Shown in pieces: positions 22,966 through 32,123 of a stretch of DNA of 64,000 nucleotides. The position numbers were made by a program, and so were the translations under genes. Position 1 is the first letter of the stretch, and every line of letters starts with the position of its first letter. The notes beneath the pieces are model-generated. The model was given only the letters and a program-made list of their open reading frames with translations, searched no databases and was not told the DNA's origin. Source of the DNA: Acidaminococcus fermentans (lineage in GTDB: Bacteria > Bacillota > Negativicutes > Acidaminococcales > Acidaminococcaceae); assembly GCF_009696675.1 (NCBI RefSeq), contig NZ_VULN01000004.1, positions 124,001-188,000 on the forward strand. The letters are read 5' to 3'.

Positions 22966-24375
22966 TCACATAGGTCCCAGATGGATGAACTGGGCGATAG
23001 AGGCCAGGATACAGCCTACAATCAGCCAGATCAGGAACAGTTTCCACATGAACCGCATCCACCGGTCATAAGGGATATTGGTAACACTCAGGGTCCCCAT
23101 GAGGGCGGTGGAGGTGGGCAGCACATAGTTGCAGAATCCGTCCCCGAAGTTGAAGGCCAGCACCGTGGTCTGCCGGGTCACCCCCAGCACATCCGCCAGA
23201 GGGGTCAGGATGGGCATCACTGCCACCGCCTGGCCGCTGCCGCTGGTGAGGAAAATGTTGATGACGGTGTTGGCCAGGACCATCCCCGGTGCGATTACCA
23301 CCGCCGGCAGCCCTTCCAGCAGGGAGGACAGACTGTGGACGATGGTGTAGGTAATCTTCCCGTCATTCATAATGGTGCTGATGGCAGTGGCCATGCCGAT
23401 GATGTAGGCGGCTCCCAGCATCTGTTTGCTGCCGTCGATGAGATCTTTGCACATTTCATTGGCACTGGCGCCGCTGACCAGGTCCGCCACCACCGCGTAC
23501 ACCAGGAACAGGGCGGACATTTCGCTCATACCCCATTTCAGGGCAATGGCTCCGTAAATGATCACCACAAAAGTAATGACAAGGAGCACCAGGGGCAGTA
23601 CTTTGTTCCGGTCCAGGATGCCGGTCTTTTCCAGATCCATGGCATCTCCGGAAGCCTTTGCCTCCTGATCCAGATCGTACATGGGGCTCAGTTCCGGACG
23701 GGCCTTCACCTTTTTGGCATACCGGATCAGGAAAATATTGGTGACGATATAATAGACCACAAAGCAGAAGGCCCGGTATCCCAGCCCGGAATAAGGGGGC
23801 AGTTCCGCAATGTTCTGGGCCACCACCGTGGTGTACATGTTCAGGGTGCCGGTGGAAAACCCGATGGCCCCGCCCAGGAGCATAATGGCCGCCCCGGTGA
23901 GAGAATCCAGCCCCATGGCCATGGCCAGCATCACCATGACCGGCGCAAAAGGAATGAAGGTGTTGGCTCCCTGGGTGGTGCAGATCAGCCCGAAAATCAG
24001 GGTGAGCACCGGGATGAACACATCCAGCCGGTCAGAGAACTTCCGGGCTCCCAGGGCCAGGATGGCCTGAAGGGAACCGGTTTTGGTCACCACATGGAAG
24101 GCGGACCCGGCCATAAGGATCACCATCACCAGGTCGATCCTTTTGCTGAAAGCCTGGATAATGTACAGGGGAATCTTCAGAGGATTGACCCCGGAACTTT
24201 TCACATAGTGGAAGGTAGCCGGATCCACCACCTTTTTCCCGCTGGCATTCTTCACAAAATCATACATCCCTGCGGGAATGATCCAGGTCAGGATCACCGC
24301 AGCTACAATCAGGGCAAAAATAATGATAAAGGTGTGAGGCACCTTCATCTTCTTCACCGTTTTCCCATTGGCCAT
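22966..24375 (-). CDS. YfcC-family (DcuC/ArcD-like superfamily) membrane transporter
   Basis: Integral membrane carrier of about 469 residues with 11-12 predicted helices. Family segments include IIPAGMYDF, ICTTQGANTFIPFAPVMVML, GGAIGFSTGTLNMYT and TSGSGQAVAVMPILTPLAD. Relatives carry amino acids, peptides or C4-dicarboxylates. The ATG at 24375 is chosen because MANGKTVKKMKVPHTF is the normal N-terminus; an ATG nine codons upstream (24402) lies in a GC palindrome and lacks a ribosome-binding site. It is followed by an M20 amidohydrolase and transcribed divergently from a LysR gene. Confidence 0.87.
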   Translation of the reverse strand: MANGKTVKKMKVPHTFIIIFALIVAAVILTWIIPAGMYDFVKNASGKKVVDPATFHYVKSSGVNPLKIPLYIIQAFSKRIDLVMVILMAGSAFHVVTKTGSLQAILALGARKFSDRLDVFIPVLTLIFGLICTTQGANTFIPFAPVMVMLAMAMGLDSLTGAAIMLLGGAIGFSTGTLNMYTTVVAQNIAELPPYSGLGYRAFCFVVYYIVTNIFLIRYAKKVKARPELSPMYDLDQEAKASGDAMDLEKTGILDRNKVLPLVLLVITFVVIIYGAIALKWGMSEMSALFLVYAVVADLVSGASANEMCKDLIDGSKQMLGAAYIIGMATAISTIMNDGKITYTIVHSLSSLLEGLPAVVIAPGMVLANTVINIFLTSGSGQAVAVMPILTPLADVLGVTRQTTVLAFNFGDGFCNYVLPTSTALMGTLSVTNIPYDRWMRFMWKLFLIWLIVGCILASIAQFIHLGPM

Positions 24376-24471
24376 ACCAGTCACTTCCCTTTCCCCGGGC
24401 AATGCCCGGTCTGTTGTTGTTCTGATACCTGTATTGTACGGGGCATTGTGCGAAAATTCAAATTGTGGTAT

Positions 24472-24487
24472 TTTATTAAGTGATAAA
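24472..24487. promoter_or_regulatory. Candidate LysR-type operator
   Basis: TTTAT-N6-ATAAA, a perfect interrupted palindrome matching the general T-N11-A LysR box, lies in the AT-rich divergent region between the transporter and the LysR gene, 48 bp before the regulator start. Confidence 0.45.
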
Positions 24488-24534
24488 TTTTTTCAATCGT
24501 TTTTTCAAACCCCTCTGCTGAAAGGAGTCCGGCC

Positions 24535-25458
24535 ATGGTCCTGAATCTCCGCCAGCTGCAGTATCTCTGTACCCTGGCTGAAACCGGCAGCTACCATACG
24601 GCTGCCCGTAAACTGTACATTACCCAGCCTACCCTGAGCATTGCTGTGAAAAAGCTGGAAGAACGGCTCCATCAGACGCTGTTCACCCGCCAAAGCAAGC
24701 AGGTGGTGCCCACCGAAGCCGGAGAACTGGTGCTGGCAGCCGCCCGGGAGATGCTGGCCCTGGACCGGGAGCTGGAAGGAAGGCTCCAGGCCCTCCAGGA
24801 AAACCGAAAAGACCGGCTGCGGATCGGTACCTATCTGATTTTTTCGGCCCTGCTGATGCCCACTTTAATGACTCAGTTCCACAAAAGCCATCCCCAGGTG
24901 GAACTCCGGCTCCAGCACAGGCACTATCAGGAACTGATCCAGGATCTGGCCCGGGACCAGTTCGATCTGATCCTTTGCTTCCAGGATGCTCCAAATCCCG
25001 ATTTTGTCTGCCGCAGGCTCCGGCAGGAAGGATTCCTGGTGGTATTGCCGGCGGACCATCCTCTCTGCCAAAAGGCCCGTCCCCTGCCCGACAGCCGTTT
25101 CCCCTATCTGCCTGGAGAACTGCTGAAAGAAGAAACGTTCCTCCTCCAAAGCCACAGCCAGCAGATCCGGCTCCAGGAAGACAAACTGCTGGCAGATCTG
25201 GGAAAAATTCCCCGTACCAGGGAAATCGAAAACATTGAAACAGCCGTCCGCCTGGCTGCCGGAGGAATGGGCATCGCTTTCTGTATGGAATCCTACACCC
25301 AGGCCTTCCACACCTCCAAACCGGTCCGGTATTTCCGTACCGGGGACCCGGCCCGGTACCCCTGGCTTACCATCTGCTACAAAAAAGAAAAAGCCAAAAG
25401 CAAAAACCTCCAGGCCTTTGTGGACCTGATCCAAAAGACCGTGGAGGAGATATTGTAA
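24535..25458 (+). CDS. LysR-family transcriptional regulator
   Basis: A 307-residue regulator with an N-terminal winged helix-turn-helix (residues 4-62: LRQLQYLCTLAETGSYHTAA, then ITQPTLSIAVKKLEERL) and a C-terminal periplasmic-binding-protein-like effector domain (about 92-300). The GAAAGGAG site precedes the ATG. It is divergent from the YfcC transporter/M20 hydrolase pair, the usual arrangement for a regulator and its target; the effector is presumably the transported amide or its product. This is inferred from position only. Confidence 0.93.
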   Translation: MVLNLRQLQYLCTLAETGSYHTAARKLYITQPTLSIAVKKLEERLHQTLFTRQSKQVVPTEAGELVLAAAREMLALDRELEGRLQALQENRKDRLRIGTYLIFSALLMPTLMTQFHKSHPQVELRLQHRHYQELIQDLARDQFDLILCFQDAPNPDFVCRRLRQEGFLVVLPADHPLCQKARPLPDSRFPYLPGELLKEETFLLQSHSQQIRLQEDKLLADLGKIPRTREIENIETAVRLAAGGMGIAFCMESYTQAFHTSKPVRYFRTGDPARYPWLTICYKKEKAKSKNLQAFVDLIQKTVEEIL

Positions 25459-25460
25459 AA

Positions 25461-25502
25461 GGGGGTGTTGCCTGCATAAGTAACACCCCTGTCAACGGTC
25501 AA
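25461..25502 (+). terminator. Weak terminator hairpin joined to a dispersed repeat copy
   Basis: GGGGTGTT and AACACCCC pair across a 12-nt loop (25462-25489) after the LysR stop. No T-run follows; instead GTCAACGGTCAA (25491-25502) matches the repeat ends at 12163 and 18495. Confidence 0.5.
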
Positions 25503-25507
25503 CTCCT

Positions 25508-26842
25508 TTACACCAGCCCCTTCTCCTTTGCCGCTGCCAGGAGTTTTTCCCGGAAGGCGGGATGGGCCACGCTGACCAGTTCTTTCACCCGTTCCTTTAC
25601 CGAGGCCCCCCGCAGCCAGGCCACTCCATACTCAGTGACCACATAGTCTATGTCGTTCCGGGAGGTGGACACCACAGTTCCAGGACGGAAACAGGGGACG
25701 ATTTTGGATTTCAGCACCTTTTCCCCCTTTGCATTCCGGACGGCATACACGGACCGGAGAGCCAGGATGGATTTCCCTCCGGGAGACAGCTGGGCCCCCT
25801 GGATGGTTTCCGTCTGGGCCCCGGTGGCGGAAAACTGGGCAAACCCCATGGATTCTGCGGCAATCTGCCCGGTAAGGTCGATTTCCAGCCCGGTGTTCAG
25901 GGACACCATGTTCCGATTCCGGGCGATGATCCTGGGTTCATTGGCAAAGGTCCCTCTGCGGAATATCACCCCCGGATTCCCGTCCAGAAAGTCATAGAGC
26001 TTCTGGGACCCGTTGGCAAAGGCGCAGAGGGAGACTCCCTCCTGGAACCCTTTCCGGCTGTTGTCCACGGCTCCGCACCGGATCAGGTCCATCAGGCTGT
26101 CACTGAACAGCCCGGAATGGATTCCCAAATGATGCCGGACCTTCAGTTCTTCTGCCACAGCGCTGGGAATGTGCCCCACCCCCAGCTGGAGGGTGGATCC
26201 GTCCGGGATCAGTTCCGCCACCTGGGCGGCAATCTTCCGGTCCAGGTCCCCCAGACCGGGCACCGGGGATACGGGAGGCTTCCGGTCCGTTTCCACAAAG
26301 GCTGTGACCTGGGAAATGGGCAGCAGGGTATCCCCCCAGGTCCGGGGAAAATGGGGGCTTACTTCCAGGAGCACCACCGCTCCCCGGTCGATGATGTCCC
26401 GTTCGAACAGGGCGGACAGGGACAGGGAAAAATACCCGTGGGCATCCATGGGAGAAGCCGTAGCCAGGAGTACCGGCCGCCGGTTCCGGGCCTCCACCCG
26501 CTGGAGAGTCTTCCGGACAAGGCTGGTGGATCCGGCGGGAAGGAAGCTGCACAGACCTTCTGTATGAGCCTTCCGGGTGGGGGCACTGAAGAACCAGGAC
26601 ACATGGTCCAGGGTTCCGGCCATGGAGGGATCATGGTACCAGGGCAGATCCGCCATGGGCATACAGGAGTTGTAGGTAATGCCTTTCCGGCCCCGTTTTT
26701 TCAAGAGGGGCATGGCTTCCAGCAAAGTCACCGGCTCCGCCATGGCCTGGGCGGACAGCACATAGTCCCCGTCCCGGAGTTCCTCCAGCACTTCCCCTGC
26801 ACTGTTTTTCCGTTTGCGATTGTATTCCTCTGAAAGGCTCAT
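25508..26842 (-). CDS. Acetyl-CoA hydrolase/transferase family CoA-transferase
   Basis: Class I CoA-transferase of 444 residues resembling 4-hydroxybutyrate and butyryl-CoA:acetate CoA-transferases. The likely CoA-carrying catalytic Glu is in SLNTGLEIDLTGQIAAESMG near residue 310, and the CoA-binding GVGHIPSAVAEEL segment lies near residue 225. It moves CoA between acyl-CoA and carboxylic acids in the cytosol; donor and acceptor are unknown. It lies directly downstream of the hgd operon terminator and has its own AAAGGAG site, so it is probably a separate unit. It differs in size and motif from the Cat1-type enzyme at 51348-52871. Confidence 0.85.
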   Translation of the reverse strand: MSLSEEYNRKRKNSAGEVLEELRDGDYVLSAQAMAEPVTLLEAMPLLKKRGRKGITYNSCMPMADLPWYHDPSMAGTLDHVSWFFSAPTRKAHTEGLCSFLPAGSTSLVRKTLQRVEARNRRPVLLATASPMDAHGYFSLSLSALFERDIIDRGAVVLLEVSPHFPRTWGDTLLPISQVTAFVETDRKPPVSPVPGLGDLDRKIAAQVAELIPDGSTLQLGVGHIPSAVAEELKVRHHLGIHSGLFSDSLMDLIRCGAVDNSRKGFQEGVSLCAFANGSQKLYDFLDGNPGVIFRRGTFANEPRIIARNRNMVSLNTGLEIDLTGQIAAESMGFAQFSATGAQTETIQGAQLSPGGKSILALRSVYAVRNAKGEKVLKSKIVPCFRPGTVVSTSRNDIDYVVTEYGVAWLRGASVKERVKELVSVAHPAFREKLLAAAKEKGLV

Positions 26843-26877
26843 GGATGGTTTCTCCTTTGTTTTTTCTCCATTATACC

Positions 26878-26910
26878 AAAAAAAGAGGCTGTTGCCTAAG
26901 CAACAGCCTC
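26878..26910 (-). terminator. Terminator of the gct/gcd/hgd operon
   Basis: GAGGCTGTTGC and GCAACAGCCTC pair perfectly around a 4-nt loop, followed on the minus strand by TTTTTTT, 14 nt past the hgdB stop. Confidence 0.92.
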
Positions 26911-26923
26911 TTTTAGAATTCTC

Positions 26924-28063
26924 TTACAGGCTTTCTGCGAAAGCTTCCAGAGCGGTCTGAGCCTGACCAAAGTCGCGTGTCATCTGGTCCACACCAATCT
27001 TCACATGAGGAATGTGATGTGCATCCAGAGCCTTCTTCAGATCAGGATATTCCATTTCTTCCGGATCGCAGAACTGCATCATGAATACCACAACGCCTTC
27101 GGCGCCGCTGTCTTTCACCAGCTGGCACACATGTTCAGCACGGGCGTTCTTGGCGAATTCCGGATCGTACAGCAGAACATCGTTCTTCTGTTTGGAGAAG
27201 TGTACGGCCAGAGCCTGGAGACCATTGTCCAGATCTTCCGGAGCGTCTACAGCGAAGCTGCGGCTTTCGTAAGCGCAGTCGTCAGCAGCCACGGCCAGTT
27301 TGTTGTCGTCCATGGCCTTCAGGATACCGGGCATGTTGTAGATGATGCCGGAAACAACCACTTTGTGGCCGTCGAACTTGCCGGCAGGAGCAGCTGCCAG
27401 TTCCTTGTTCAGTTCTTCCAGCTTTGCGGTGTATTCATCCTTCAGCATGAAGTAAGCGGCACGGAGGATGGCGGCACGGGTGGAAGCAGGGATCAGATCA
27501 GGATGTTCGTTGGCCAGTTTGCAGAATTCACGGCGGGCAGCACGGCTCTTGTTGTACACTTTGATGGCATTCAGGATGGCATCATTGGTGATTTCATGGC
27601 CGCAGATTTCTTCCAGATGGCCTTTCACTTCGTTGTAGGCATCATAGGTGAACTGCTTGCCGGCTGCAGTCTGACGAACCTGGGGATGAGCCAGGAAAAT
27701 AACGGGCATCTTGTCCTTCATGGCCACTTTGATGTTCTGGCTCATGGGACGCAGGGTGTCGCACAGAACCGGGGTGATGATCCCGGACAGGCCGTCCAGG
27801 GTCCCGTCCAGCAGCATTTCCAGGGACTGCTGAGCCAGGGTGCAGTAGAAGGAAGCACAGTATTCCTTGGAACGGATTTCCTGCTTGCCGTTGCAGCCCC
27901 ATACGCCCATGGGAACCATGCCTGCAGCATAGACCAGTTCTTCAGGCACATAGTAAGGCATGCAGCCAATGGCTTTTTTGCCCTGGGCTTTATAGTTGGC
28001 CAGCATGGTCTTCGGGCTGGCAGATACTTTTTTGAACTCTTCAATAAGTGCACTGATAGCCAT
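26924..28063 (-). CDS. hgdB: (R)-2-hydroxyglutaryl-CoA dehydratase, beta subunit
   Basis: Part of the HgdAB heterodimer (component D) that removes water from (R)-2-hydroxyglutaryl-CoA to give (E)-glutaconyl-CoA by a ketyl-radical mechanism. The 379-residue length equals that I recall for the A. fermentans subunit. Conserved Cys-containing segments such as GCMPYYVPEELVYAAGMVP, KEYCASFYC, PVLCDTLRPMSQN and MMQFCDPEE supply cluster ligands. It is the last gene of the operon; hgdA ends 2 nt upstream. Oxygen-sensitive, cytosolic. Confidence 0.97.
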   Translation of the reverse strand: MAISALIEEFKKVSASPKTMLANYKAQGKKAIGCMPYYVPEELVYAAGMVPMGVWGCNGKQEIRSKEYCASFYCTLAQQSLEMLLDGTLDGLSGIITPVLCDTLRPMSQNIKVAMKDKMPVIFLAHPQVRQTAAGKQFTYDAYNEVKGHLEEICGHEITNDAILNAIKVYNKSRAARREFCKLANEHPDLIPASTRAAILRAAYFMLKDEYTAKLEELNKELAAAPAGKFDGHKVVVSGIIYNMPGILKAMDDNKLAVAADDCAYESRSFAVDAPEDLDNGLQALAVHFSKQKNDVLLYDPEFAKNARAEHVCQLVKDSGAEGVVVFMMQFCDPEEMEYPDLKKALDAHHIPHVKIGVDQMTRDFGQAQTALEAFAESL

Positions 28064-28065
28064 TG

Positions 28066-29499
28066 TTATTTCCCCTTCTTTTCATCATTTGCTTCCATGG
28101 CTTCGACCAAGCCCTGAACACGGGTCTCATACTGAGCCGCGTTGAAGTTTCTCGGGTCAGCCTGGTCACCGTCGAATCCAGCAGTGGGGATACCCATGTC
28201 TTTGGTGAAACGACGCTGCATTTCAGGCATGTAGCCGCTCCAGGGTTTGCAGGACCGGTTGTAATGAACCAGTACCCCATCAACCTTGTTGTCCCGGATC
28301 AGGCCTTCACGCCAGGCAACACCCTGTTCAATGCTGACAGAGTTCGGAGCCTTGCAGTAGGCTTTGACCAGTTCGTCCAAGTTGTTGTACACGAACCCGA
28401 AAGCAGGGGCATACACAACGCCGGTGATGTTCAGGCCGTTGGCTTTCAGCGGTTTGAACAGGTTCGGCAGTTTCGGCCAGCAGGGGATCCCTTCGAACAT
28501 GATACGATGCTGTTCTTTGAAGGGAGCGGTGGAAGTGCCTTCCTTCACATGCTGTTCCAGTTCCTTGGCCAGCAGTTCGAAAGCTTCAGCAGCTTCCACA
28601 CGGCCACGGGCGGTTACCACGTCAGCCATATGGTTGAACAGGTCGAACCCGTTGAACGGAGCCGGTTTGTACTGCAGATAGTCGCAAACCTTCAACCAAG
28701 CTTTGGCGGTACGGTTGGCGTTCTGGCAGCACTGTTCGAATTTGTCTTCATCGAACTTCTTGCCGGTGATTTCTTCCATTTGACGGATGGCCGTATCCAG
28801 CTGGGACCGGATGTATTTTACGTTGGCTTCGTTTACATGGTCGAATTCGTTGTAAGGAACGTCGATCATGATCAAAGGAATGTTGTGCCGACGGGCAATG
28901 TCTTCATACCATTTGGTCATGCAGTTGCAGATGTTGTTGCAGCACAGCAGGAAATCCGGCTGAGGCATGGTCATCTGACGGTATTTGTGCAGTGCGTTCT
29001 GACGGCGGGTCTTTTCTTCCCCTTCCGGCAGGGCAGCGATTTCATAGATGTTGTCTACCGTAGCATAGGGTTTCAGGGTCTTGGGATCGATCACGGGTTT
29101 GCCGTTTTCGTCGAAGACTTTCTTCCCATCGGCATCTTTCATCTGTTTCCCGCTGTTGGGGTTGATGACATAGTTGCCGTCTTTGTCCATCTTATTGGCA
29201 CCGCGGAAACCTGCGGAATAAGCCAGGGAAATACGGGCATAGCCGCAGATATCGTTGTCGTACCCCATATCTTCAGCAGCCTGGCACATCACTTCGCCGT
29301 CACGGTTGGCAGCGATGCCGGCAGCCTGGTTTTCAGGATACCCTACATGCAGACCGAAAGATTCTGCCAGTTCGCAGGGGAACTTGGAAGAGGACCAGCC
29401 TACTTTTTCTCCTCTTTCTTTGGCTTCCCGCAGTTCTCTGTAAACCTTTTCAACAACATCTCTCAATGCCTGAACGCCAGGGCTTACTTTCTTTGGCAT
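28066..29499 (-). CDS. hgdA: (R)-2-hydroxyglutaryl-CoA dehydratase, alpha subunit
   Basis: Alpha subunit of component D, 477 residues as in A. fermentans. Cys residues in CCNNICNCMTKWYE (near residue 185) and NRSCKPWSGYMPEMQRR are typical of the FldB/HgdA family, and the N-terminal HVGYPENQAAGIAAN region is conserved. It binds a 4Fe-4S cluster and pairs with HgdB. It lies between hgdC and hgdB with a 32-nt gap to hgdC and 2-nt gap to hgdB. The protein receives an electron from HgdC driven by ATP hydrolysis. Confidence 0.97.
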   Translation of the reverse strand: MPKKVSPGVQALRDVVEKVYRELREAKERGEKVGWSSSKFPCELAESFGLHVGYPENQAAGIAANRDGEVMCQAAEDMGYDNDICGYARISLAYSAGFRGANKMDKDGNYVINPNSGKQMKDADGKKVFDENGKPVIDPKTLKPYATVDNIYEIAALPEGEEKTRRQNALHKYRQMTMPQPDFLLCCNNICNCMTKWYEDIARRHNIPLIMIDVPYNEFDHVNEANVKYIRSQLDTAIRQMEEITGKKFDEDKFEQCCQNANRTAKAWLKVCDYLQYKPAPFNGFDLFNHMADVVTARGRVEAAEAFELLAKELEQHVKEGTSTAPFKEQHRIMFEGIPCWPKLPNLFKPLKANGLNITGVVYAPAFGFVYNNLDELVKAYCKAPNSVSIEQGVAWREGLIRDNKVDGVLVHYNRSCKPWSGYMPEMQRRFTKDMGIPTAGFDGDQADPRNFNAAQYETRVQGLVEAMEANDEKKGK

Positions 29500-29531
29500 A
29501 ATGATCCTTCCTTCTTTACATGGTATGCAGC

Positions 29532-30314
29532 TTATTTGGCTGCTTTTTTATACGCGTACAAAGCGGCACCCAGGGCGCCGTTGTACTGAGCCAGGGGAGA
29601 AGTCTTGATTTCCACACCAAGGCCTTCTTCCAGAGCCTCTCTCACGCCATAGTTCTGGGCCACACCGCCGGTCATCACAACATCCTTCACAACCCCCACC
29701 CGGTTGGCAAGGCCAATGACACGGCTGGCCACGGAACGATGGATCCCGGCAATGATGTCGTCCTTGTCGGTTCCTTTGGACAGCTGGCTGATGACTTCAC
29801 TTTCAGCAAATACGGTGCAGGTGGAGCTGATGGCCACCCGTTTGGTGGATTTGGCTCCCAGTGCAGCCAGGTCAGAAACCTTCACTTCCAGGATATTGGC
29901 CATAACATCCAGGAAACGGCCAGTACCGGCAGCGCATTTATCATTCATCTGGAAATTGGTCATGGTCCCGTTTTCCACATGGATGACTTTCACGTCCTGA
30001 CCACCGATATCGATGACCGTATGGACGTTGGGCCAGATAAAGCTGGCGCCCATGGCATGACAGCTCAGTTCGCTCATCTGCTTGTCGGCAATGCCTTCCA
30101 GCGAATTGCGCCCGTAACCGGTAGCCAGGGTAAAGGCCATGTCTTCTTTTTTCATGTGGGCATTTTCCAGGACTTCCGCAATAGAACGTGCGGGACCGGA
30201 AGTTCCGGTCCCCACGTCTACCAGGGATTTTGCCACGATCTCTTTTCCGTCTTTCAGGATAATGCACTTGGATGCAGTAGATCCAACATCGATTCCCAAG
30301 GTATAGATACTCAT
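29532..30314 (-). CDS. hgdC: 2-hydroxyglutaryl-CoA dehydratase activator (component A, archerase)
   Basis: ASKHA-fold ATPase of 260 residues. The ATP-binding motif GIDVGSTASK is at residues 7-16. Each monomer supplies two cluster ligands, Cys127 (NDKCAAGTGRF) and Cys166 (SSTCTVFAESEV), to the single 4Fe-4S cluster of the homodimer, at the same positions as in the A. fermentans enzyme. It injects a low-potential electron into HgdAB on ATP hydrolysis. The operon position between gcdA and hgdA is the known one. Confidence 0.98.
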   Translation of the reverse strand: MSIYTLGIDVGSTASKCIILKDGKEIVAKSLVDVGTGTSGPARSIAEVLENAHMKKEDMAFTLATGYGRNSLEGIADKQMSELSCHAMGASFIWPNVHTVIDIGGQDVKVIHVENGTMTNFQMNDKCAAGTGRFLDVMANILEVKVSDLAALGAKSTKRVAISSTCTVFAESEVISQLSKGTDKDDIIAGIHRSVASRVIGLANRVGVVKDVVMTGGVAQNYGVREALEEGLGVEIKTSPLAQYNGALGAALYAYKKAAK

Positions 30315-30336
30315 TAAAACAGTTCCTCCGTAAGGA

Positions 30337-32100
30337 TTATTTCTTTACGAAAGTCTCGAACTCTCTGATGGCACGAGGCAGCAGCATCTGATGGAACGGG
30401 CAGATGCTTTCCGGATTCTGATAAGCAGCTTCCGTGAAGGCTTCCACATACCCGCGGATTTTGTTCATGTCTACGATTTCGTCTACCAGACCCAGTTCGG
30501 CGCAGACTTTCGGACGAGATTTGGTGTAGAAAGCCTGGATCAGGTTGTTCATCTTGTCGATGGTCGGCTGCAGATCCTTGCCGGCTTTCCGGTCTTTGGC
30601 CAGTCTCCGGGAGTACATGGCGGTAGCGGCGGTTTCACCGTTCATAACGGCGATTTCTGTAGCGGCCGTACCGATGGAGAAGGCGTTGGTATCGTTGCCC
30701 TGAGGCCCGCCCAGTACATAGTGTGCAGCAGCGGTGCCCTTTCTCAGGGTGATTTCGAATTGAGGGATGTGGGAAGTCTGGATGGAGTAGATCAGGGACT
30801 GGCCCAGACCCAGCAGTTCAGCCTTTTCCGCATCGTTGCCCACATCGATCCCGGTGGTGTCCTGGATCCAGACAATGGGCAGACGGTCTCTGGCGCAGAG
30901 AGTGACGAATTCATTCATCTTCACCAGACCCTGACGGTACAGCTTGCCGCCGATACCCACAGAGCCGGCAGCCTTGTATTCAGGGTAGTTCATCAACAGG
31001 CCCTGGACGTTGGCCACAACGCCCACCAGCAGGCCGTTGACTTTGGCCAGGCCGGTAACCATTTCAGGACCGTAGCCTTTCTTGTATTCCCGCATTTCGC
31101 TGTTGTCGAACAGACGGCCGATAACATTGTAGATGTCATAAGCCCGTTTGTCGTTCAGGGGAACCATGGTGTACAGATCGTCAGCCGGGAATGCCGGTGC
31201 TTTCGGATCGTCCACCCGGAAGAATTCAGGATCGTATTTGGGCAGCATGCCTACATACTTCTTGATCCCTTCCAGAACGCCTTCTTCGGAAGCATAGACT
31301 TCCCGGATGAAACCGGTTTCGGTGTAGTGGATGTCGACAGCTCCCGGAGGTTCGGTCTTGCCGGTACGGTCCACCATGTCAGCGATTTCGTTGGCATATT
31401 CCAGGTCCACATGGCCTTTGGGGTTCATGCCGCCCATAATGCCGGCGCCGCCTACAGCCATGTTGGCTTTTTCATGGGCAATGATCACCGTGGGGCTGAT
31501 GGAATGATAGCCGCCGCCGGCAGGGTTGGTGCCGTAGATGCCCACGATGACGGGAATGCCCAGCTGGTTCAGTTCAGCGTTCCGGAAGAAGGGAGTACCG
31601 CCGCCACGACGGTTGGGGTATACCTTTTCCTGTTCGTCGAACTTAACGCCGGAGCAGTTCAGCACATACACCAGAGGCACGTGCAGGGTCTTGGCAGTGT
31701 CGGAAGCCCGCAGCAGGCATTCAGCCTGGCCAGGGACCCAGGCGCCGGCCAGCTTCTTGTTGTCGGAAGCCACCACTACGCACCATTTGCCGTTTACACG
31801 GCCCAGGCCCTTGACGATGGCCACGGAGCCGTTCTTGTTGCCCTGAGGATTGAACAGGGTGTTCAGGGGTCTCCAGGAGCCCGGTTCCACCAGTTTTTCA
31901 ATTCTCTGGAGAGCGGTCAGTTCCCCTCTCTTGTTTACATCAGCATCTGCCTTGCCGGCTTCCTGAGCGGCTTTGATCAGCTGATGGATCTCTTCTTCGA
32001 TCTTTTTCAGCTGTTCTTCATTGGCGGCATCCACCTTTTTCAGGGGTTTGCCCACCTGAGGCATTTGTTGGAAATATCTAGGCATAGAGTAAAAACCCAT
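30337..32100 (-). CDS. gcdA: Glutaconyl-CoA decarboxylase, alpha subunit (carboxyltransferase)
   Basis: Moves the carboxyl group of glutaconyl-CoA to the biotin of GcdC, leaving crotonyl-CoA. The 587 residues have two crotonase-like carboxyltransferase halves, with YGTNPAGGGYHSISP in the first and QDTTGIDVGNDAEKAELLG plus KGTAAAHYVLGGPQG in the second. Length and sequence agree closely with A. fermentans GcdA. It is encoded in the gct/hgd operon, while the biotin and membrane subunits lie about 16 kb away at 47665-49659. A peripheral membrane complex on the cytosolic side is expected. Confidence 0.97.
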   Translation of the reverse strand: MGFYSMPRYFQQMPQVGKPLKKVDAANEEQLKKIEEEIHQLIKAAQEAGKADADVNKRGELTALQRIEKLVEPGSWRPLNTLFNPQGNKNGSVAIVKGLGRVNGKWCVVVASDNKKLAGAWVPGQAECLLRASDTAKTLHVPLVYVLNCSGVKFDEQEKVYPNRRGGGTPFFRNAELNQLGIPVIVGIYGTNPAGGGYHSISPTVIIAHEKANMAVGGAGIMGGMNPKGHVDLEYANEIADMVDRTGKTEPPGAVDIHYTETGFIREVYASEEGVLEGIKKYVGMLPKYDPEFFRVDDPKAPAFPADDLYTMVPLNDKRAYDIYNVIGRLFDNSEMREYKKGYGPEMVTGLAKVNGLLVGVVANVQGLLMNYPEYKAAGSVGIGGKLYRQGLVKMNEFVTLCARDRLPIVWIQDTTGIDVGNDAEKAELLGLGQSLIYSIQTSHIPQFEITLRKGTAAAHYVLGGPQGNDTNAFSIGTAATEIAVMNGETAATAMYSRRLAKDRKAGKDLQPTIDKMNNLIQAFYTKSRPKVCAELGLVDEIVDMNKIRGYVEAFTEAAYQNPESICPFHQMLLPRAIREFETFVKK

Positions 32101-32123
32101 TTAACTTCTTCCTCCCGAATGTC

